The position numbers and the translations under genes were made by a program. Below, one piece after another: positions 44,006 through 59,012 of a stretch of DNA of 64,000 nucleotides. Source of the stretch: Cladochytrium replicatum (taxonomy: Eukaryota; Chytridiomycota; Chytridiomycetes; Cladochytriales; Cladochytriaceae). Position 1 is the stretch's first letter. Each line of letters opens with the position of its first letter. The stretch covers positions 310,001 through 374,000 of the forward strand of contig JAHLKD010000034.1 of the NCBI GenBank assembly GCA_025526935.1, in the 5' to 3' direction. The notes under the pieces were generated by a model. It saw nothing but the letters and a program-made list of their open reading frames with translations. It had not been told where the DNA came from and ran no database searches.

Positions 44006-46834
44006 TCAATTTCGTTTCCCTTCTTCTCTTTGTCGCTGTGCATCAACAACCAAAGGAATCAGATGGCTCAAAGGCTCGCGCAGCTTCAAAAAAGGATGCT
44101 AACACGGTCGAAACGAATCATGAGCTGTTGATAAACAGCCATATCAAAAGCACTTACCTTGAGAAGTTCGTCGCTCGTGGGACGCTTATCCGCATCCACT
44201 TCCAAGGCCTTGTTTAAAAAGTCCCTGAATGTCGGGCTCAAAGCTTCCGGACTTTGAATCTGCGGCGTGCCGTTCGTGGCGATGAGATACAGGGCCCTCA
44301 GAGGGTTTTCGTTCAAGTAGGGAGGTTCTCCCTCCACCATTTCGATCGCCATGATCCCAAGCGACCAAATGTCAACCTTTGTGCCGTACTCTTTGCGGGT
44401 CACAATTTCCGGGGCCATCCAGTAGTAAGAACCCACCATGGTAGTTCGCTTATCCCGAGATTCGTTGACTTGAGCCCCATAGCCAAAGTCGACTTCAAAA
44501 AAATAGGTGAGATTTCCGTCCAATGGAGGAAAATAAGTGTGCGTGTGTGCATACTTAATTTGACTTCACCGTTCATTCCAAGGAGCAAATTGTCGCTCTT
44601 GATGTCACGGTGAATGATTCCTTTCTTATGCAAGTAGTTCAGACCCTCCAAGGTCTGTCGAAAATTAGAAATTAAAGAGGATGTTGCCGTGATAGTCTTT
44701 ACCTCTTTGCACACAGCTGCGATTTGTCCCTCTGTCATGAATGAGTTTGTCACGACATCCGTCAAAGATCCGCCTTCCATGTATTCCATCACAACCTGAG
44801 CAACAATCTTTGAGCAGAAGTATGTAAGTCGTAACTTTCCGTCCGTACCCATAGTTCACCGTTGTACATAAAACTATCGATATAGTTGACGATGTTTTTA
44901 TGCCGGCTTTGCTTCATGACCAGAATTTCGTTGATGATTAACTCCTTCTTTGGCTGCTGCTCAAGATTCATCCGTTTGATCGCAACGAGCTGATTTGTCG
45001 AGACCTGGATGGCAGTATATACACCTCCAGATGCGCTTAAGAGCAAAAAATATTCAACATTAATGAACCGTAATGGCATGTTTGTCGTACCCCTGTCCGA
45101 TCTTTGTCAAGTTTTGGTAGAGTTTCGTGGGATCGGCGGTGTTACAGAGCGCTTTTAGTCGCTCGATGATATCTTCAGTGTTCGTATTGATCTTTTGACG
45201 ACGTGCCGTCGGGAAAACGTGCGTCGCCGGTGCCACCGGACCACATTCCACATTTGCAGCTGGTGCAGCTTGCGCAGGTCTGGGAGGAGTTTCTGGTTTG
45301 CTCTCGACAGTGGGTTTTGGCAGTGCCTCAGGTTTACTCGCGGTGCTTGGTACTGGAGGTGCTTTCCGCTGCGGTTTCGGCGAGATCGCGGGAGATGGTT
45401 TCTGCGAAACCTGGGCTTCGAATTGTTGAGCTCGTTGGGCAACGAGAGAAACTTTTTCGGGAGAAACCGCTGCCACCACAATAAGATAAGGAATTAGAGC
45501 ACAAAGCAAAAATTATGTTGGTGTACCCTTTGCTTCGGATGCGCTCGAATCAATCGTCGTTTGAGCTGGACGAGTTGGAAGTGGCGGCTTTGTTGTTGCT
45601 GGTTTCGAAATGCCGTTGCCAGCACCTGGTACCTTCGCCGGCACATTTGGTTTCGGAGGTATCTTCGGATTCGTTCCCGGACTTGTCTGTTTTTCTGCTG
45701 CCGATGTAGGAGTATTTGATCCACCATGCGGCTCAATCGCATTGTTGAATTTGGTCCAGACGTACTGGTCATCGAGCTTCGTCCCCTCTGAATAGAACTC
45801 CATGATATCCCGTACAGTCTGCGGATTGGCCTGCTGCTGTTCCTTGGTAATACCAGCCTCCGCAAGGATCGTCTGCCATTCATTCGGTAGCCCCTGAAAA
45901 TTCCTTTGTCGGTCAAAAGATTGTTTCTGGTAGAAAAGTGCAGAGATACGACTCACGGTGAACTCGCCAGTTCCCTGGTTATATCCGACATGGGTCAGGT
46001 GGACTGGATTGTACGGGGACGAAATCTCCATCTTTGATTCCTGTGAAAACTTGCCCGAAGAAAAGCCTGCCAGAAACAAAAATATAAGAACGAAATAGCG
46101 AGGATTCACTGCGACACTAACCTTGAACCGAAGACACAAAATTGTTGAGCAAACCCTTCACTCCGCCAGGCCGCTGCGTTTCGCCAGAACTAGCTATTGG
46201 CATCAAATTTCCTTGAACTAAAGGTCATCCAAAGCTCCAGGTCAGAACCTCGTTAATCGACCTGCGGGGATGAGACCTCACCCATGGATGATACACCTTG
46301 AGAAGGTGTCCGGTTCATCGATACAGCAATATTCGCGCCAGCGTTTTCATTGACCGCCGCAGCGGATGTGACCAAGCTTTTCCCCTGTAGCTTTTGTGCT
46401 GGAGGGGGGGGGCCTTTTCGAGCAGGAACAGGTGGAACAAGGCGAATATGCTTTGGCGATAACGGTTCAGACCCAGCAGGATTTACAACGTGAGCGTTGG
46501 GCTTCCCCTGAGACGAAGAAGCAAGTGGTGGGAGATTTGTTGAGAGGTGAGTGAGAGCAGAATCGTTCTTTCCAATGGTTGGACGAGGTGGAACAGCTGG
46601 CTTTAAAGCAGCTTCGCTAAAATCAGAGCTCACATCTCGGCTCATCAGATGTTGTTGCTTCGGTCTCTGCGGCTGGGATCTACTGCTCCCCAGCCGATAT
46701 GATGTAACAGTTGTAGCAGGAGCTGCGTCAGCATAATATTCAGTTGAGTCTTGAGGTTCTTTCGAAGAGACAGTTGGACGCGGAGGTAAATCGGGAGCAG
46801 ATGCTGAAGAGTGCAAGGATGAGCCTCCAATCAT
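44006..46834 (-). CDS. PAK/STE20-type kinase with CRIB domain, copy 1
   Basis: About ten exons encode roughly 780 residues. Order: a disordered N-terminus with PxxP motifs ([23 protein letters not shown]); a CRIB domain ([20 protein letters not shown], then GLPNEW after an intron) that binds GTP-loaded CDC42/RAC; a second Pro-rich linker; and a C-terminal Ser/Thr kinase. Kinase landmarks are [40 protein letters not shown] and [19 protein letters not shown]. The final exon (44098-44006) encodes [16 protein letters not shown]. In the P+1 loop it has [10 protein letters not shown] instead of [10 protein letters not shown], so substrate recognition or activation may differ. Exon boundaries match copy 2, so this is a tandem duplicate. 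The ATG at 46834 aligns with copy 2's start. Confidence 0.9.
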
Positions 46835-47440
46835 GGCTTCAGCACAGTGAAACAAAAGTCGACTGGTGGTTTCGGTGCCTCAGGCTCTCCTCGCCAGCAC
46901 GAAAATTTGTGATGGCCGACGAGAAACCGTGGTTGAGGGTGTGGCGGTGAAGCGGTGCGTCCCCGGATTCCTAATTTAATATGCAACTGAGGATCGCTTC
47001 GTATAGTTATATTTTAATTTTTTAAAAGAGAAAACAGCATCTCCCAAGAATGATCAGGTTCAACAAAGTCATAAGGAAAACGATGAGCACCAAACATGAT
47101 AGAGTAAAATGTGGATTAAACGCCCAGAGAAGAACAAAAAGCCAATCCTTCCACGTTTATAAGACCCTAAACGAAAGCCAACACAGAAAAAAGGAAACCG
47201 AATTTTTGAAAATTATCGGGAGCGCCGCCCAATCGCAAACTGGAGAAGAGCAAAACGCAACAATTGAGAAAAGAAAACTAGAGGTTGAAATTCCTTTGGC
47301 AGGGAACCTTCATAAGAAGAGGAAAGTAAGAGGAATGTCGAAAAAGAAACAGAGATATGGATACAAAAGAAAATAACTGACACACTGCTTTGTCTTTCAT
47401 AATCCTCCTGTGTTCATTCCTTGGTCTTCACGTTCTTTTC
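46835..47440. other. Spacer between the two PAK kinases
   Basis: A Lys-rich plus-strand frame (47050-47376, 108 codons) is open but AT/A-rich and without motifs. I do not call it a gene. The stretch should contain the promoter of PAK copy 1. Confidence 0.4.
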
Positions 47441-50254
<2,814 letters not shown>

Positions 50255-51051
50255 ACCGCAACTCGCTCGATCGAAACGGAATTAAGAATTGTACTCAGAT
50301 GATGAAGGGCCCGAGGAAGGCTCCTTTCAGCAGACACGAAACCTCGAGTGAATCCAGATCACAGGCAGCGGTTCCGCGTTCCAGTTCGCAGTTCAAATTC
50401 AAGTCTGTCAAGTGGCGCCTTCACAGACAACCACAACCGATCAGAAGAAAGGAAAAGCCGGGATAAGCGCAAAGGTTGGCAGCGAAACACTAGGAATATT
50501 GGTGGAAGAACTGGTGAGCTTTGCAAATCAATTAGGAATCGCATGTTCAGCAGCTGGGGGATCTACCGCTCTAATTGAAGGTTGGTTTTGTGGCAGTTCG
50601 AAAGTCACGATGACTTGTCGACATCGACATAAAAAACCGAGCTGATTGTGATGGTCTAAACCACAACCTTCGCCGGCAAAGAATGTTTGAGAAAATGGGA
50701 CTAAATTCCACATGCTTAAGGATGGAGTTTGTACATAGGATGGCTCGAAGATTGCATCCTTTTGCGTTCAACTGGGTACATATGATGGATGAACTACGGT
50801 GGCATGGTAATCCGAGCATTCCCCACAGCAAAAATGACCTGCCCACGCACGAGTGCTCGTCCCACTTACCTGCGCCTGCGACAACCGACCGTTGCGAGAC
50901 TTTAGAGAATACGCGGCACCTATCTCAGAATCACGTGGACGCAGAGCAACGTGTGGTCACGTGCATTTCGTGAAATTAAATTTGTTTATTATTATTAGAA
51001 TTTTTGAAATATTTTGCTGAGCAGGATCTGAAACTCAGACAACTGATTGAA
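50255..51051. other. Divergent intergenic stretch
   Basis: About 800 bases lie between PAK copy 2 (leftward) and the dienoyl-CoA reductase (rightward). Short frames on both strands have no recognisable content. Confidence 0.4.
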
Positions 51052-52194
51052 ATGACGCTGGACGTGTATCAACCCAACTTGTTCACCGGAAAGGTCGTGC
51101 TGACCACTGGTGGTGGCTCGGGAATTTGCAAGGGAATGACCGAGGCGCTCATGCGGTGGGTAATCTGTCATCCAACCAGGATCACTCCTATTCACACACA
51201 AACAGGCACGGCGCTGATGCGGTCATATGCGGTCGGAAATTCGATCGTCTGCAAGAAGCTGCGAAAGAATTAGCGACAAAGACTGGTTAGTCCAATTTTC
51301 TGTGCTCCGCCTCCCACTTCATGATTACGATGTGTACGATCAGGGAAACGATGCGTCCCCGTTCAAGTAGATGTGCGCTCATTCGAGCAGATCCAGAAAG
51401 CGTTTGAAGTCGCGAAATCTACGTTCGGGCGTGTCGATATTGTCATCGCGGGAGCAGCTGGAAACTTTCTCGCATCAGCTGAGCGACTTTCGGCAAACGC
51501 GTTTAAGGTTCGGTACTTGACTAGTCCGCCGCCATGGGCTAACGCATTCGATCTGGTCGTTTTACAGACAGTCGTGGAGATAGATTTGCTCGGGACCTTT
51601 CACACTGCAAAGGCTGCTCTGCCCTACCTTAAGGAAACCAAGGGTCAGCTGATCAATCTCGGCGTCACATTCCACTACACTGGCACACCGCTTCAGGTAC
51701 TATAAAATTAGATGCTGAAAGTTATAACAAGCTGATCCGGTTTAATAGGCTCACGCTTCATCTGCAAAAGCTGGTGTGGATGCCCTAACCAAAACTCTTG
51801 CCGTTGAGTGGGGTTCTCAATATGGCATCCGTGTAAACTGCATTGCTCCTGGACCCATTGATGGCACCCCCGGTCTTGACCGCCTTAATCCAAGTTTAAT
51901 TGGAAATGGTAAAGCGGAAGGCTCAATCATTCCCTTGGAAAGATTAGGTGAGGCATTTTTAAAAGTCATCCAATCTTTGACTTAGATTTCTATTTAGGCT
52001 CTATTCATGATATTGAACACGCGACACTCTTCATAACAACTGCAACGTTTGTCACTGGCATTATATTGGTTGTTGATGGTGGTGCATGGATGACCATGAG
52101 CGGCTATTATCCAAAGCACCTGGTGAGTGCTCATAATCCTGAAGTTACCCAATAGCTAACTTCTTTTGATTTTTAGTGGGCTGGAAAACTTTGA
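51052..52194 (+). CDS. Peroxisomal-type 2,4-dienoyl-CoA reductase (SDR family)
   Basis: Seven exons (51052-51155, 51206-51285, 51344-51507, 51568-51696, 51749-51947, 51998-52122, 52177-52194) give 272 residues. The enzyme removes double bonds during beta-oxidation of unsaturated fatty acids using NADPH. Landmarks are the Rossmann motif [52 protein letters not shown], the [18 protein letters not shown] block with the active-site Lys, [13 protein letters not shown] and VVDGGAWM. Like other dienoyl-CoA reductases it lacks the usual SDR Tyr before the Lys. The last exon is only six codons (WAGKL, stop). The C-terminal GKL is a weak variant of the peroxisomal signal SKL. Confidence 0.93.
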
Positions 52195-52611
52195 TCAATA
52201 TTTGGATGGACGTTTGGTTAAGACAAATCTGGAGCAAAAGGATCTGTGTGTGAAACTAAGACAAAATAGATACATATCCAGTAATACTCCTGTAGTTACC
52301 TCCCTCAAAATAGATACATACCCAGTAATACCCTGTAGTTACCTCCCTATCATGAAATTGAAGATGATGCTTTGCTATTATTGCACTGTAGAGAATATGT
52401 CTCACAGGTTGGTGTATAGAGTTAGAATTCCATATGCTCTCAAAAAACAGTCTTACAGTCTGCCACACAAAAGGAAGCACCCAGCCTAGCAGCAATATAT
52501 CTTCAAATTATTGTGTTTCTGTGTTGAATGACATAGGAATTAGCTACTCAAGTGTCGGACACACTGGTGATGAGATCCATGGACCAGAGACGTTTGGTGG
52601 CTGTATCATGG
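52195..52611. other. Flank of the retroelement nest, with a 44-bp tandem duplication
   Basis: A unit of 44 bases (AAAATAGATACATA...) at 52263-52306 is repeated at 52307-52349 with few differences. No gene is seen. The right end abuts the first LTR. Confidence 0.7.
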
Positions 52612-53893
52612 TGTTGATGCATGCACGTATATGGAACTAGCTACTCCAGGCTTCATCCGCTACCAACACTGAGGGGAATAGCCTTACCAGAGACGTCTGG
52701 GACAAGTTCATGTGTGATCATACATTACATGAAAGAACTGGCATTTCTGACTATTGGTCATGAAGACATCCTCCTTTACTCATTGGAATCTAGTAGAGTT
52801 CTGAGAGTGATCACGCGTTTGAGAAAGAATGTGATGCTAATCAGTTTGCTGCTGACAGTTATATCATACTCGAGTACATCTTGTATGATACTAATGCAAG
52901 GTACTACATACTTATTTCTCATAGAGAACATGTCATTGTAGACAAGATTATAGCTAATCTTCATGTTCTGCTCACAATGGTTATTGTGAACGATCACTGG
53001 GATCTATGTCTCTCTATTCGAGAGAATAATGTTTATATTAGATATTTCCATATATCTATAGCCACAGGTTAATTATAAAAGCCGAAACAACAGTATATTT
53101 GAATTGTTTGCACAATTCAAAGAGGCTGTGGCGATATGAGATTTCAGGTGGCTGTGGCGCAAGAGCGTGATTGGAGAAACACGAAACTCTGCACTCACAG
53201 ATCAACCTGAGGACTATCTCTAGCGCAAGTCCCAGATCAGCAGCACTAAAACTGATCAAATTACATGTTAAGTATTTCGATTGATGGACTTGGCCAATCC
53301 AGTCATTGATAGTACAAAAACACAAACGCCCGATATACAGAAATGTCACTCTTCACCGAGCAACATTTCTAACTATTGAACTAAAGCATATAGATGATGA
53401 TCTATTATGAGTTTGGATACCTCCGGTTATTTCTTCATGGGTTATATTTATTGCGGCCATAGGTATAGTAAACTGTCATTACTTGTCTATCATCCACTTG
53501 TAGAAGTGAAGCCTGGGTCAGATCACAGCAAAGGTTTACATATGATTAATGCGTTCGTGGGAATCATGTGTGAGAACAATCCTGTTGAGGAGAGCTAGAT
53601 CTCACGCACAGCTTAGCATGATTATGTGTCGCTACGCCTGTGAGAAGAAGAGTCAAACCTTATCGCTGCGATCCAGATCTTCCGGAAGGAAAAGCCAAAA
53701 CGACAGTACACTTATTTAAGGAGCCTGTGGCGATACACACAAGGAGCATTCTCTTGCGCTAGCACTTGTGACTCGCGATCTTCTTTATTCATCTCTTAGC
53801 AACATTAACCCGTGAATTAACAACACACACAACCTGAGGATCCAGACCACAGCTTTGTTCAACATCACATCGCCCTCAAACCAAACTTCGACA
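52612..53893 (+). mobile_element. LTR of copia family A, plus orientation, interrupted by LTR B
   Basis: It begins TGTTGATGCATGCACG and ends CAAACTTCGACA, matching complete 681-base copies at 54942-55622 (reverse) and 56643-57323. The copy is split by a 599-base LTR of family B at 53266-53864. An internal palindrome (TTGAATTGT TTGC ACAATTCAA) lies near 53098. The right end cuts into the family B gag. The 5 bases on each side do not match (CATGG / CAGAT), so later recombination or deletion is likely. Confidence 0.85.
53266..53864 (+). mobile_element. Solo LTR of copia family B nested in LTR A
   Basis: It runs from TGTTAAGTATTTCG to TTTGTTCAACA, 599 bases, the same length as the 3' LTR at 60795-61393. 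It is flanked by TTACA (53261-53265) and TCACA (53865-53869); the uninterrupted LTR A copies have TCACA once here. That is a 5-base target-site duplication with one later change. It is a solo LTR, left after recombination removed the internal part. Confidence 0.92.
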
Positions 53894-54511
53894 CAGATAC
53901 AACTCAGTGAGGTCGGTCACAAACTGCTGAACGCTTTCTGCTGACTGACCGTTCGTACATTTCAGATCTACCAGCTTTTGCTCCCACATAGACGATTCGA
54001 TCGGAGCTTGACCGCCAGCACTGAAAATTCGGTGAAGTCCATCGACTTTGCCTTTTGCTGACGCATAAGCTCTGACTCGATTCATGTCGCGTTTTGGGAA
54101 ACATTCGCATAGAATTCCAACTGCGACGTTATTGTCCGCTTGTTGTGCACGGTAATCTTGCATCTCAGCACGATATTGCATACGTAAGCGACTGTTGTGT
54201 GTGACGATCGCAAAATGTTCACGTAGTTCTGCTTCCCATTGTGCTTGTGCTTCGTTAGCAGCTCCGCCAGCAGCTCCGGCGATGACTATCGGACGCTGTG
54301 AGCGATTTCCTTCCGCTTCGTAATTCGGACTATCAGGAAGAGCCATTGGTTCTTGGAGAAGCATAGTGCCAGCGCCGCCACGTAAGTTTGCGTAAGTCTG
54401 CACTTGTTCCATGTACAGATTGAAATCCTGCAGCGTTTTACCGGTGAATGGCTTCAGCCGCGAAGATGTGGCGTCATTCGATCCTGAACCCATCTTGTCG
54501 TTGTTGTCCAA
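53894..54511 (-). pseudogene. Ty1/copia family B gag, truncated
   Basis: The minus-strand frame (first ATG at about 54493) is 33 bases beyond the adjacent LTR B and encodes a Gag-like protein: RLKPFTGKTLQDFNLYMEQV near the start, an Ala/Gln-rich middle and CECFPKRDMNRVRAYASAKG. This matches the UBN2-type Gag of copia elements. The frame is cut at 53893 by the plus-oriented LTR A, so no zinc knuckle or protease follows. The nearby LTR B at 54545-54941 is its own 5' LTR. Confidence 0.8.
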
Positions 54512-54544
54512 AGAAATGTGTTAAGCAACGATTCGTAACTATTG

Positions 54545-54941
54545 TGTTGAACAAAGCTGTGGTCTGGATCCTCAGGTTGTGTGTGTTGTTAATTCACGGG
54601 TTAATGTTGCTAAGAGATGAATAAAGAAGATTGCGAGTCACAAGTGCTAGCGCAAGAGAATGCTCCTTGTGTGTATCGCCACAGGCTCCTTAAATAAGTG
54701 TACTGTCGTTTTGGCTTTTCCTTCCGGAAGATCTGGATCGCAGCGATAACGTTTGACTCTTCTTCTGACAGGCGTAGCGAAGCATAATCATGCTAAGCTG
54801 TGCGTGAGATCTAGCTCTCCTCAACAGGATTGTCCTTGCACATGATTCCCACAAACACGGTAATCATATGTAAACCTTTGCTCTGATCTGATCCGGGCTT
54901 CACTTCTACAAGTGGATGATAGACAAGTAATGACAGTTTAC
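54545..54941 (-). mobile_element. 5' LTR of family B (minus), truncated by a family A element
   Basis: Read on the minus strand this matches the last ~400 bases of LTR B and ends TTTGTTCAACA at 54545, just before gag. Its upstream part is missing: after TTTAC (54937-54941) the sequence switches to LTR A. Family A therefore inserted here. Confidence 0.85.
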
Positions 54942-55622
54942 TGTCGAAGTTTGGTTTCAGGGCGATGTGATTTGATCAGTTTAAGTGCTGCTGATCTGGG
55001 ACTTGCGCTAGAGATAGTCCTCAGGTTGATCTGTGTATGTGCAGAGTTTCGTGTTTCTCCAATCACGCTCTTGCGCCACAGCCACCCGAAATCTCATATC
55101 GCCACAGGCTCTTTGAATTGTGCAAACAATTCAAATATACTGTCGTTTCGGCTTTTATAATTAACCTGTGGCTATAGATTTATGGAAATATCTAATATAA
55201 ACATTATTCTCTCGAATAGAGAGATATAGATCCCAGTGATCGTTCACAATAACCATTGTGAGCAGAACATGAAGATTAGCTATAATCTTGTCTACAATGA
55301 CATGTTCTCTATGAGAAATAAGTATGTAGTACCTTGCATTAATATCATACGAGATGTACTCGAGTATGATATAACTGTCAGCAGCAAACTGATTAGCGTC
55401 ACATTCTTTCTCAAACGCGTGATCACTCTCAGAACTCTACTAGATTCCAATGAGTAAAGGAGGATGTCTTCATGACCAATAGTTAGAAATGCCAGTTCTT
55501 TCATGTAATGTATGATTACGCATGAACTTGTCCCAGACGTCTCTGGTAAGGCTATTTCCCCTCAGTGTTGGTAGCGGATGAAGACTGGAGTAGCTAGTTC
55601 CATATATGTGCATGCATCAACA
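54942..55622 (-). mobile_element. 3' LTR of a family A copia element (minus)
   Basis: This is a full 681-base LTR A on the minus strand (TGTTGATGCATG at 55622 to TTCGACA at 54942). It lies downstream of the family A pol, so it is that element's 3' LTR. The bases just before it on the minus strand (CTGCGGCGGTG) are in the polypurine-tract position. The matching 5' LTR is missing. Confidence 0.85.
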
Positions 55623-56642
55623 CACCGCCGCAGTCAAAGCTGCGGTAGACAATGAGGATATTGGTATGAGCGTTGAGTCGCACGTCTGTTTGTTGGTAAT
55701 GTATGTATTAGTCAACAAGGGTCTAATCAGATTGACGTGTAAGACCAAGTGCGCGTGTGAATTTTGAAAATAATTTGAATGTCAAGGGTTTTGTGAAAAT
55801 ATCAGCAATTTGGTTCTCAGTATCAATATCTCTGAGTTTCTGCTGGCTTCTGCTCAATTTGAAGATTCACAAACTTTTCTCGAACATCCATGTGTTTAGT
55901 TCTGTGATCATTAAGCAGGTCATTGGCAATAGACTGTGTAGAGGTATTATCTTGCCAGAGGATCATGGGCTTACTTTTGGATGAAATACCAATGGTTGCC
56001 ATGAGGTTTTTCATCCACTTCATCTCACGTGATAATTCATTCAATGCATATAACTCTGCTTCAGTGGAAGAGCAAGTTATAATCTGTTGCTTTGTAGACT
56101 GCCAGCAAACAGCTGCATTGGCAAACATTACAACATATCCTGTCCTGGAATAGCGAGCAGGATCATTTGCCCAGTCTGCATCAGCGTATCCCATAGGGAT
56201 GTGTTCATTTGATGCAAACTCATATACACCATCAGAGTGTACGTTGGGAGTGGGTATTTTGTTGCGTGTGTAATGCAAACCATAGTCCCATGTTCCCAAT
56301 AAGTAACGATGCAGGCGAGCTAGTGCCTTTTGTTCGCAAACTCGTGGTTCAACCTGATGTTGTGCCAAGACATTGACAGCATAAGATAAATCAGGTCTGG
56401 TCTTTGTAGCTAGGTACGAGATTTTCATGAGTTCCGAGCGAAAAATAGTTGCATCATTTTTGGATAAAATAGGCAAGCTTGTGTGATGTTTGTAGTGAGA
56501 AGAAATAGGTGTTTTGGCTGGTTTAAGATTGGATTCCCATAATTTTAATCTCTGCAATATTTCCTTTGCATATTGAGCATTGGTTATGAAATATCCGTGA
56601 GTAGTTTTGATCAATTGCATTTTCAGAATCCATTTGGCTGTA

Positions 56643-57323
56643 TGTTGATGCATGCACGTATATGGAACTAGCTACTCCAGTCTTCATCCGCTACCGACAC
56701 TGAGGGGAAATAGCCTTACCAGAGACGTCTGGGACAAGTTCATGCGTAATCATACATTACATGAAAGAACTGGCATTTCTAACTATTGGTCATGAAGACA
56801 TCCTCCTTTACTCATTGGAATCTAGTAGAGTTCTGAGAGTGATCACGCGTTTGAGAAAGAATGTGACGCTAATCAGTTTGCTGCTGACAGTTATATCATA
56901 CTCGAGTACATCTCGTATGATATTAATGCAAGGTACTACATACTTATTTCTCATAGAGAACATGTCATTGTAGACAAGATTATAGCTAATCTTCATGTTC
57001 TGCTCACAATGGTTATTGTGAACGATCACTGGGATCTATGTCTCTCTATTCGAGAGAATAATGTTTATATTAGATATTTCCATAAATCTATAGCCACAGG
57101 TTAATTATAAAAGCCGAAACGACAGTATATTTGAATTGTTTGCACAATTCAAAGAGCCTGTGGCGATATGAGATTTCGGGTGGCTGTGGCGCAAGAGCGT
57201 GATTGGAGAAACACAAAACTCTGCACATACACAGATCAACCTGAGGACTATCTCTAGCGCAAGTCCCAGATCAGCAGCACTTAAACTGATCAAATCACAT
57301 CGCCCTCAAACCAAACTTCGACA
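56643..57323 (+). mobile_element. Solo LTR A inserted in family A pol
   Basis: A full 681-base LTR A in plus orientation is flanked by CTGTA at 56638-56642 and 57324-57328, a perfect 5-base target-site duplication. It splits the reverse-transcriptase frame between FKVGSHSTV and AKWILKMQL. Confidence 0.95.
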
Positions 57324-57993
57324 CTGTAGAGTGACTTCCAACCTTGAATGAGGAATTCAAGCCATCCATGAAGTCTTGGTAGCCATTTGGGTCTGGAGAG
57401 AAATGAAGAATATCATCTACATGAACAGTAGTGTGTTCACGTATTTTCACAGTGGAACTGTGAGTAGATGATTTCATTTGCCAGAAATGACAAGCATCTG
57501 AAAGATCACGGATGTATCCTATGTCTTCATATTTTGCCCAGAGGCATTTGTACCATTCTCTAGCAGCTTGATGAATGGATTGCCAGATTCGTCAGTCTCT
57601 GTAAATCCATGGGGCATTTCAACATAAACATCTTCCTCAAGTGATGCATTGAGATATGCTCCTGTAATGTCAAATTGATAGATGTGTAATTTGACAATTG
57701 CAGCAAGAGCAACTAGTAATCGAATTGTAGTGGTTTTCGCCACAGGAGAATAGGTTTTGTCGAAATCCATTCCCTGTATCTGGGAGAACCCTCTAACTAC
57801 CCATCGTGCCTTGAATCGGATGATGTTGCCATCTTCATCAAGTTTGTATGAATAAACCCATTTGCCAGTGAGAAGGTTGTTCCCATTTGGCAAGATGCGT
57901 TTGTTCCATGTTCCCAAATTGATAAGTTGTTGATTTTCTTCACACATGGCTGCAAGCCAGTATTGCCATTCATCAGGTCGCGACATAGCTTCC

Positions 57994-58109
57994 TGGACTG
58001 TTTTGGGAATGCTTCTCAAGTGTCCTTGAGGTATAGGAATGTCAGGTGTACTGGACTGTTTTGGGAATACTTCTCAAGTGTCCTTGAGGTATAGGAATGT
58101 CAGGTGTAC
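57994..58109. repeat. 58-bp tandem duplication in family A pol
   Basis: The unit TGGACTGTTTTGGGAAT... at 57994-58051 is repeated at 58052-58109 with a single difference. Its length is not a multiple of three, so it breaks the pol frame. Confidence 0.95.
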
Positions 58110-58718
58110 TCGATTTTGCTTTCTCATTTACATTGACATTGGGGATATTACGTCTCAACAAAGGATTGCTTTGCTGGGGATGAAATCTGTTTGTTGGAGT
58201 GACCATAGGTTGTTTGCCTTTAAGTTTGCGACGTTTGGCGTTGTGTGCAACAAATCCATAATCGTTGTCATCATCTTCACCAATCCATTGTAAATCTTCC
58301 AAATCACTTTGGGAATCATCTTCCTTTTGTTCTTGTACGTGTTGTACAGAAAGTGGTACATAAGTGTCATTGTTCATGTTTAACGAAATGGTTATAGTTG
58401 TTGGTGGTATCGTGCTCGTCATCAACATTTGAATCATGTTGGGACATAGGAGTAACATGCATTTGTGAGATATCCATTCGATGATAAAATCGTTGGTTGG
58501 GATCCAACTCCTCATCAGATGAGGTGTTAGCGCTATCATCAGAATCTGAGTCTGTAGTATACATTTACATGGACTAGATGATGATGACCCAGACGATGCT
58601 GATTACGATCCAAATGCTGATGTATTGTTGAGTGTTGTTTCGTTCATAAAAGTTTTCCTTCTTTGTTTTTACTTTCAAAAGAAGAAGTTCAGCTGAGGAT
58701 AACAACAGGATTATTGTT

Positions 58719-58783
58719 GATCCTCGGAATCGAACTTGCGACATGATGTTGAGTGGCTTGTGGTTTAACCCACGACACTAGCT
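58719..58783 (-). other. tRNA-like sequence, possible tRNA pseudogene or SINE head
   Basis: Read on the minus strand, the segment has a good RNA polymerase III B-box (AGTTCGATTCC, near 58735) preceded at tRNA-like distance by a D-arm-like hairpin (GTGGGTTAAACCAC). The anticodon and T stems do not pair well and no acceptor stem is evident, so it is not a functional tRNA. It lies in the ~450 bases between two truncated copia elements. Confidence 0.35.
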
Positions 58784-59012
58784 TTGTTATTATCAAAAAT
58801 TTTCATTCCTGTTTCTATTTCGGCTTCATGTGCTTTGACGAAAACTTCAAAAGCCAGCATTCCAGAAAATTCCGGATCACCAGCAAACTTGAAGGGGACT
58901 TACCAAAGGAGGAAGGAGAGCGCCGCTGCTGACTTGGCAAGGACAAATTAAGGGAGGCTTTGTTGGGAATGGGAGAACCTATAAAAGGTGTGAGTCTTAA
59001 GCTTCCAATACA

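Larger units (their letters stand above)
55823..58564 (-). pseudogene. Ty1/copia family A pol, disrupted
   Basis: The minus strand carries a Ty1/copia-type reverse transcriptase and RNase H: GTWNKRILPNGNNLLTGKWV, RFKARWVVRGFSQIQGMDFD, YSPVAKTTTIRLLVALAA, FDITGAYLNASLEEDVYVEM, HVDDILHF, MKISYLATKTRPDLSYAVNV, and the RNase H region GYADADWANDPARYSRTGY ... SSTEAELYALNELSREMKWM. It is broken by a 58-base duplication (57994-58109) that shifts the frame. A deletion near 57575 removes the SLYGL segment. A solo LTR (56643-57323) is inserted as well. Gag, protease and integrase are absent. Confidence 0.9.

Noticed and set aside
47050-47376. Lys-rich 108-codon frame between the PAK kinases
   Set aside because: A-rich sequence easily gives Lys codons. 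No homology, no splice or start context, and it overlaps the promoter region of PAK copy 1.
52776-57029. Recurrent 70-73-codon frames in the LTRs (three nearly identical copies)
   Set aside because: They recur because LTR A recurs, and occur in both directions. No motif suggests a protein.
58719-58783. A functional tRNA gene
   Set aside because: The B-box is good but acceptor, anticodon and T stems do not pair. It is kept only as a tRNA-like segment.
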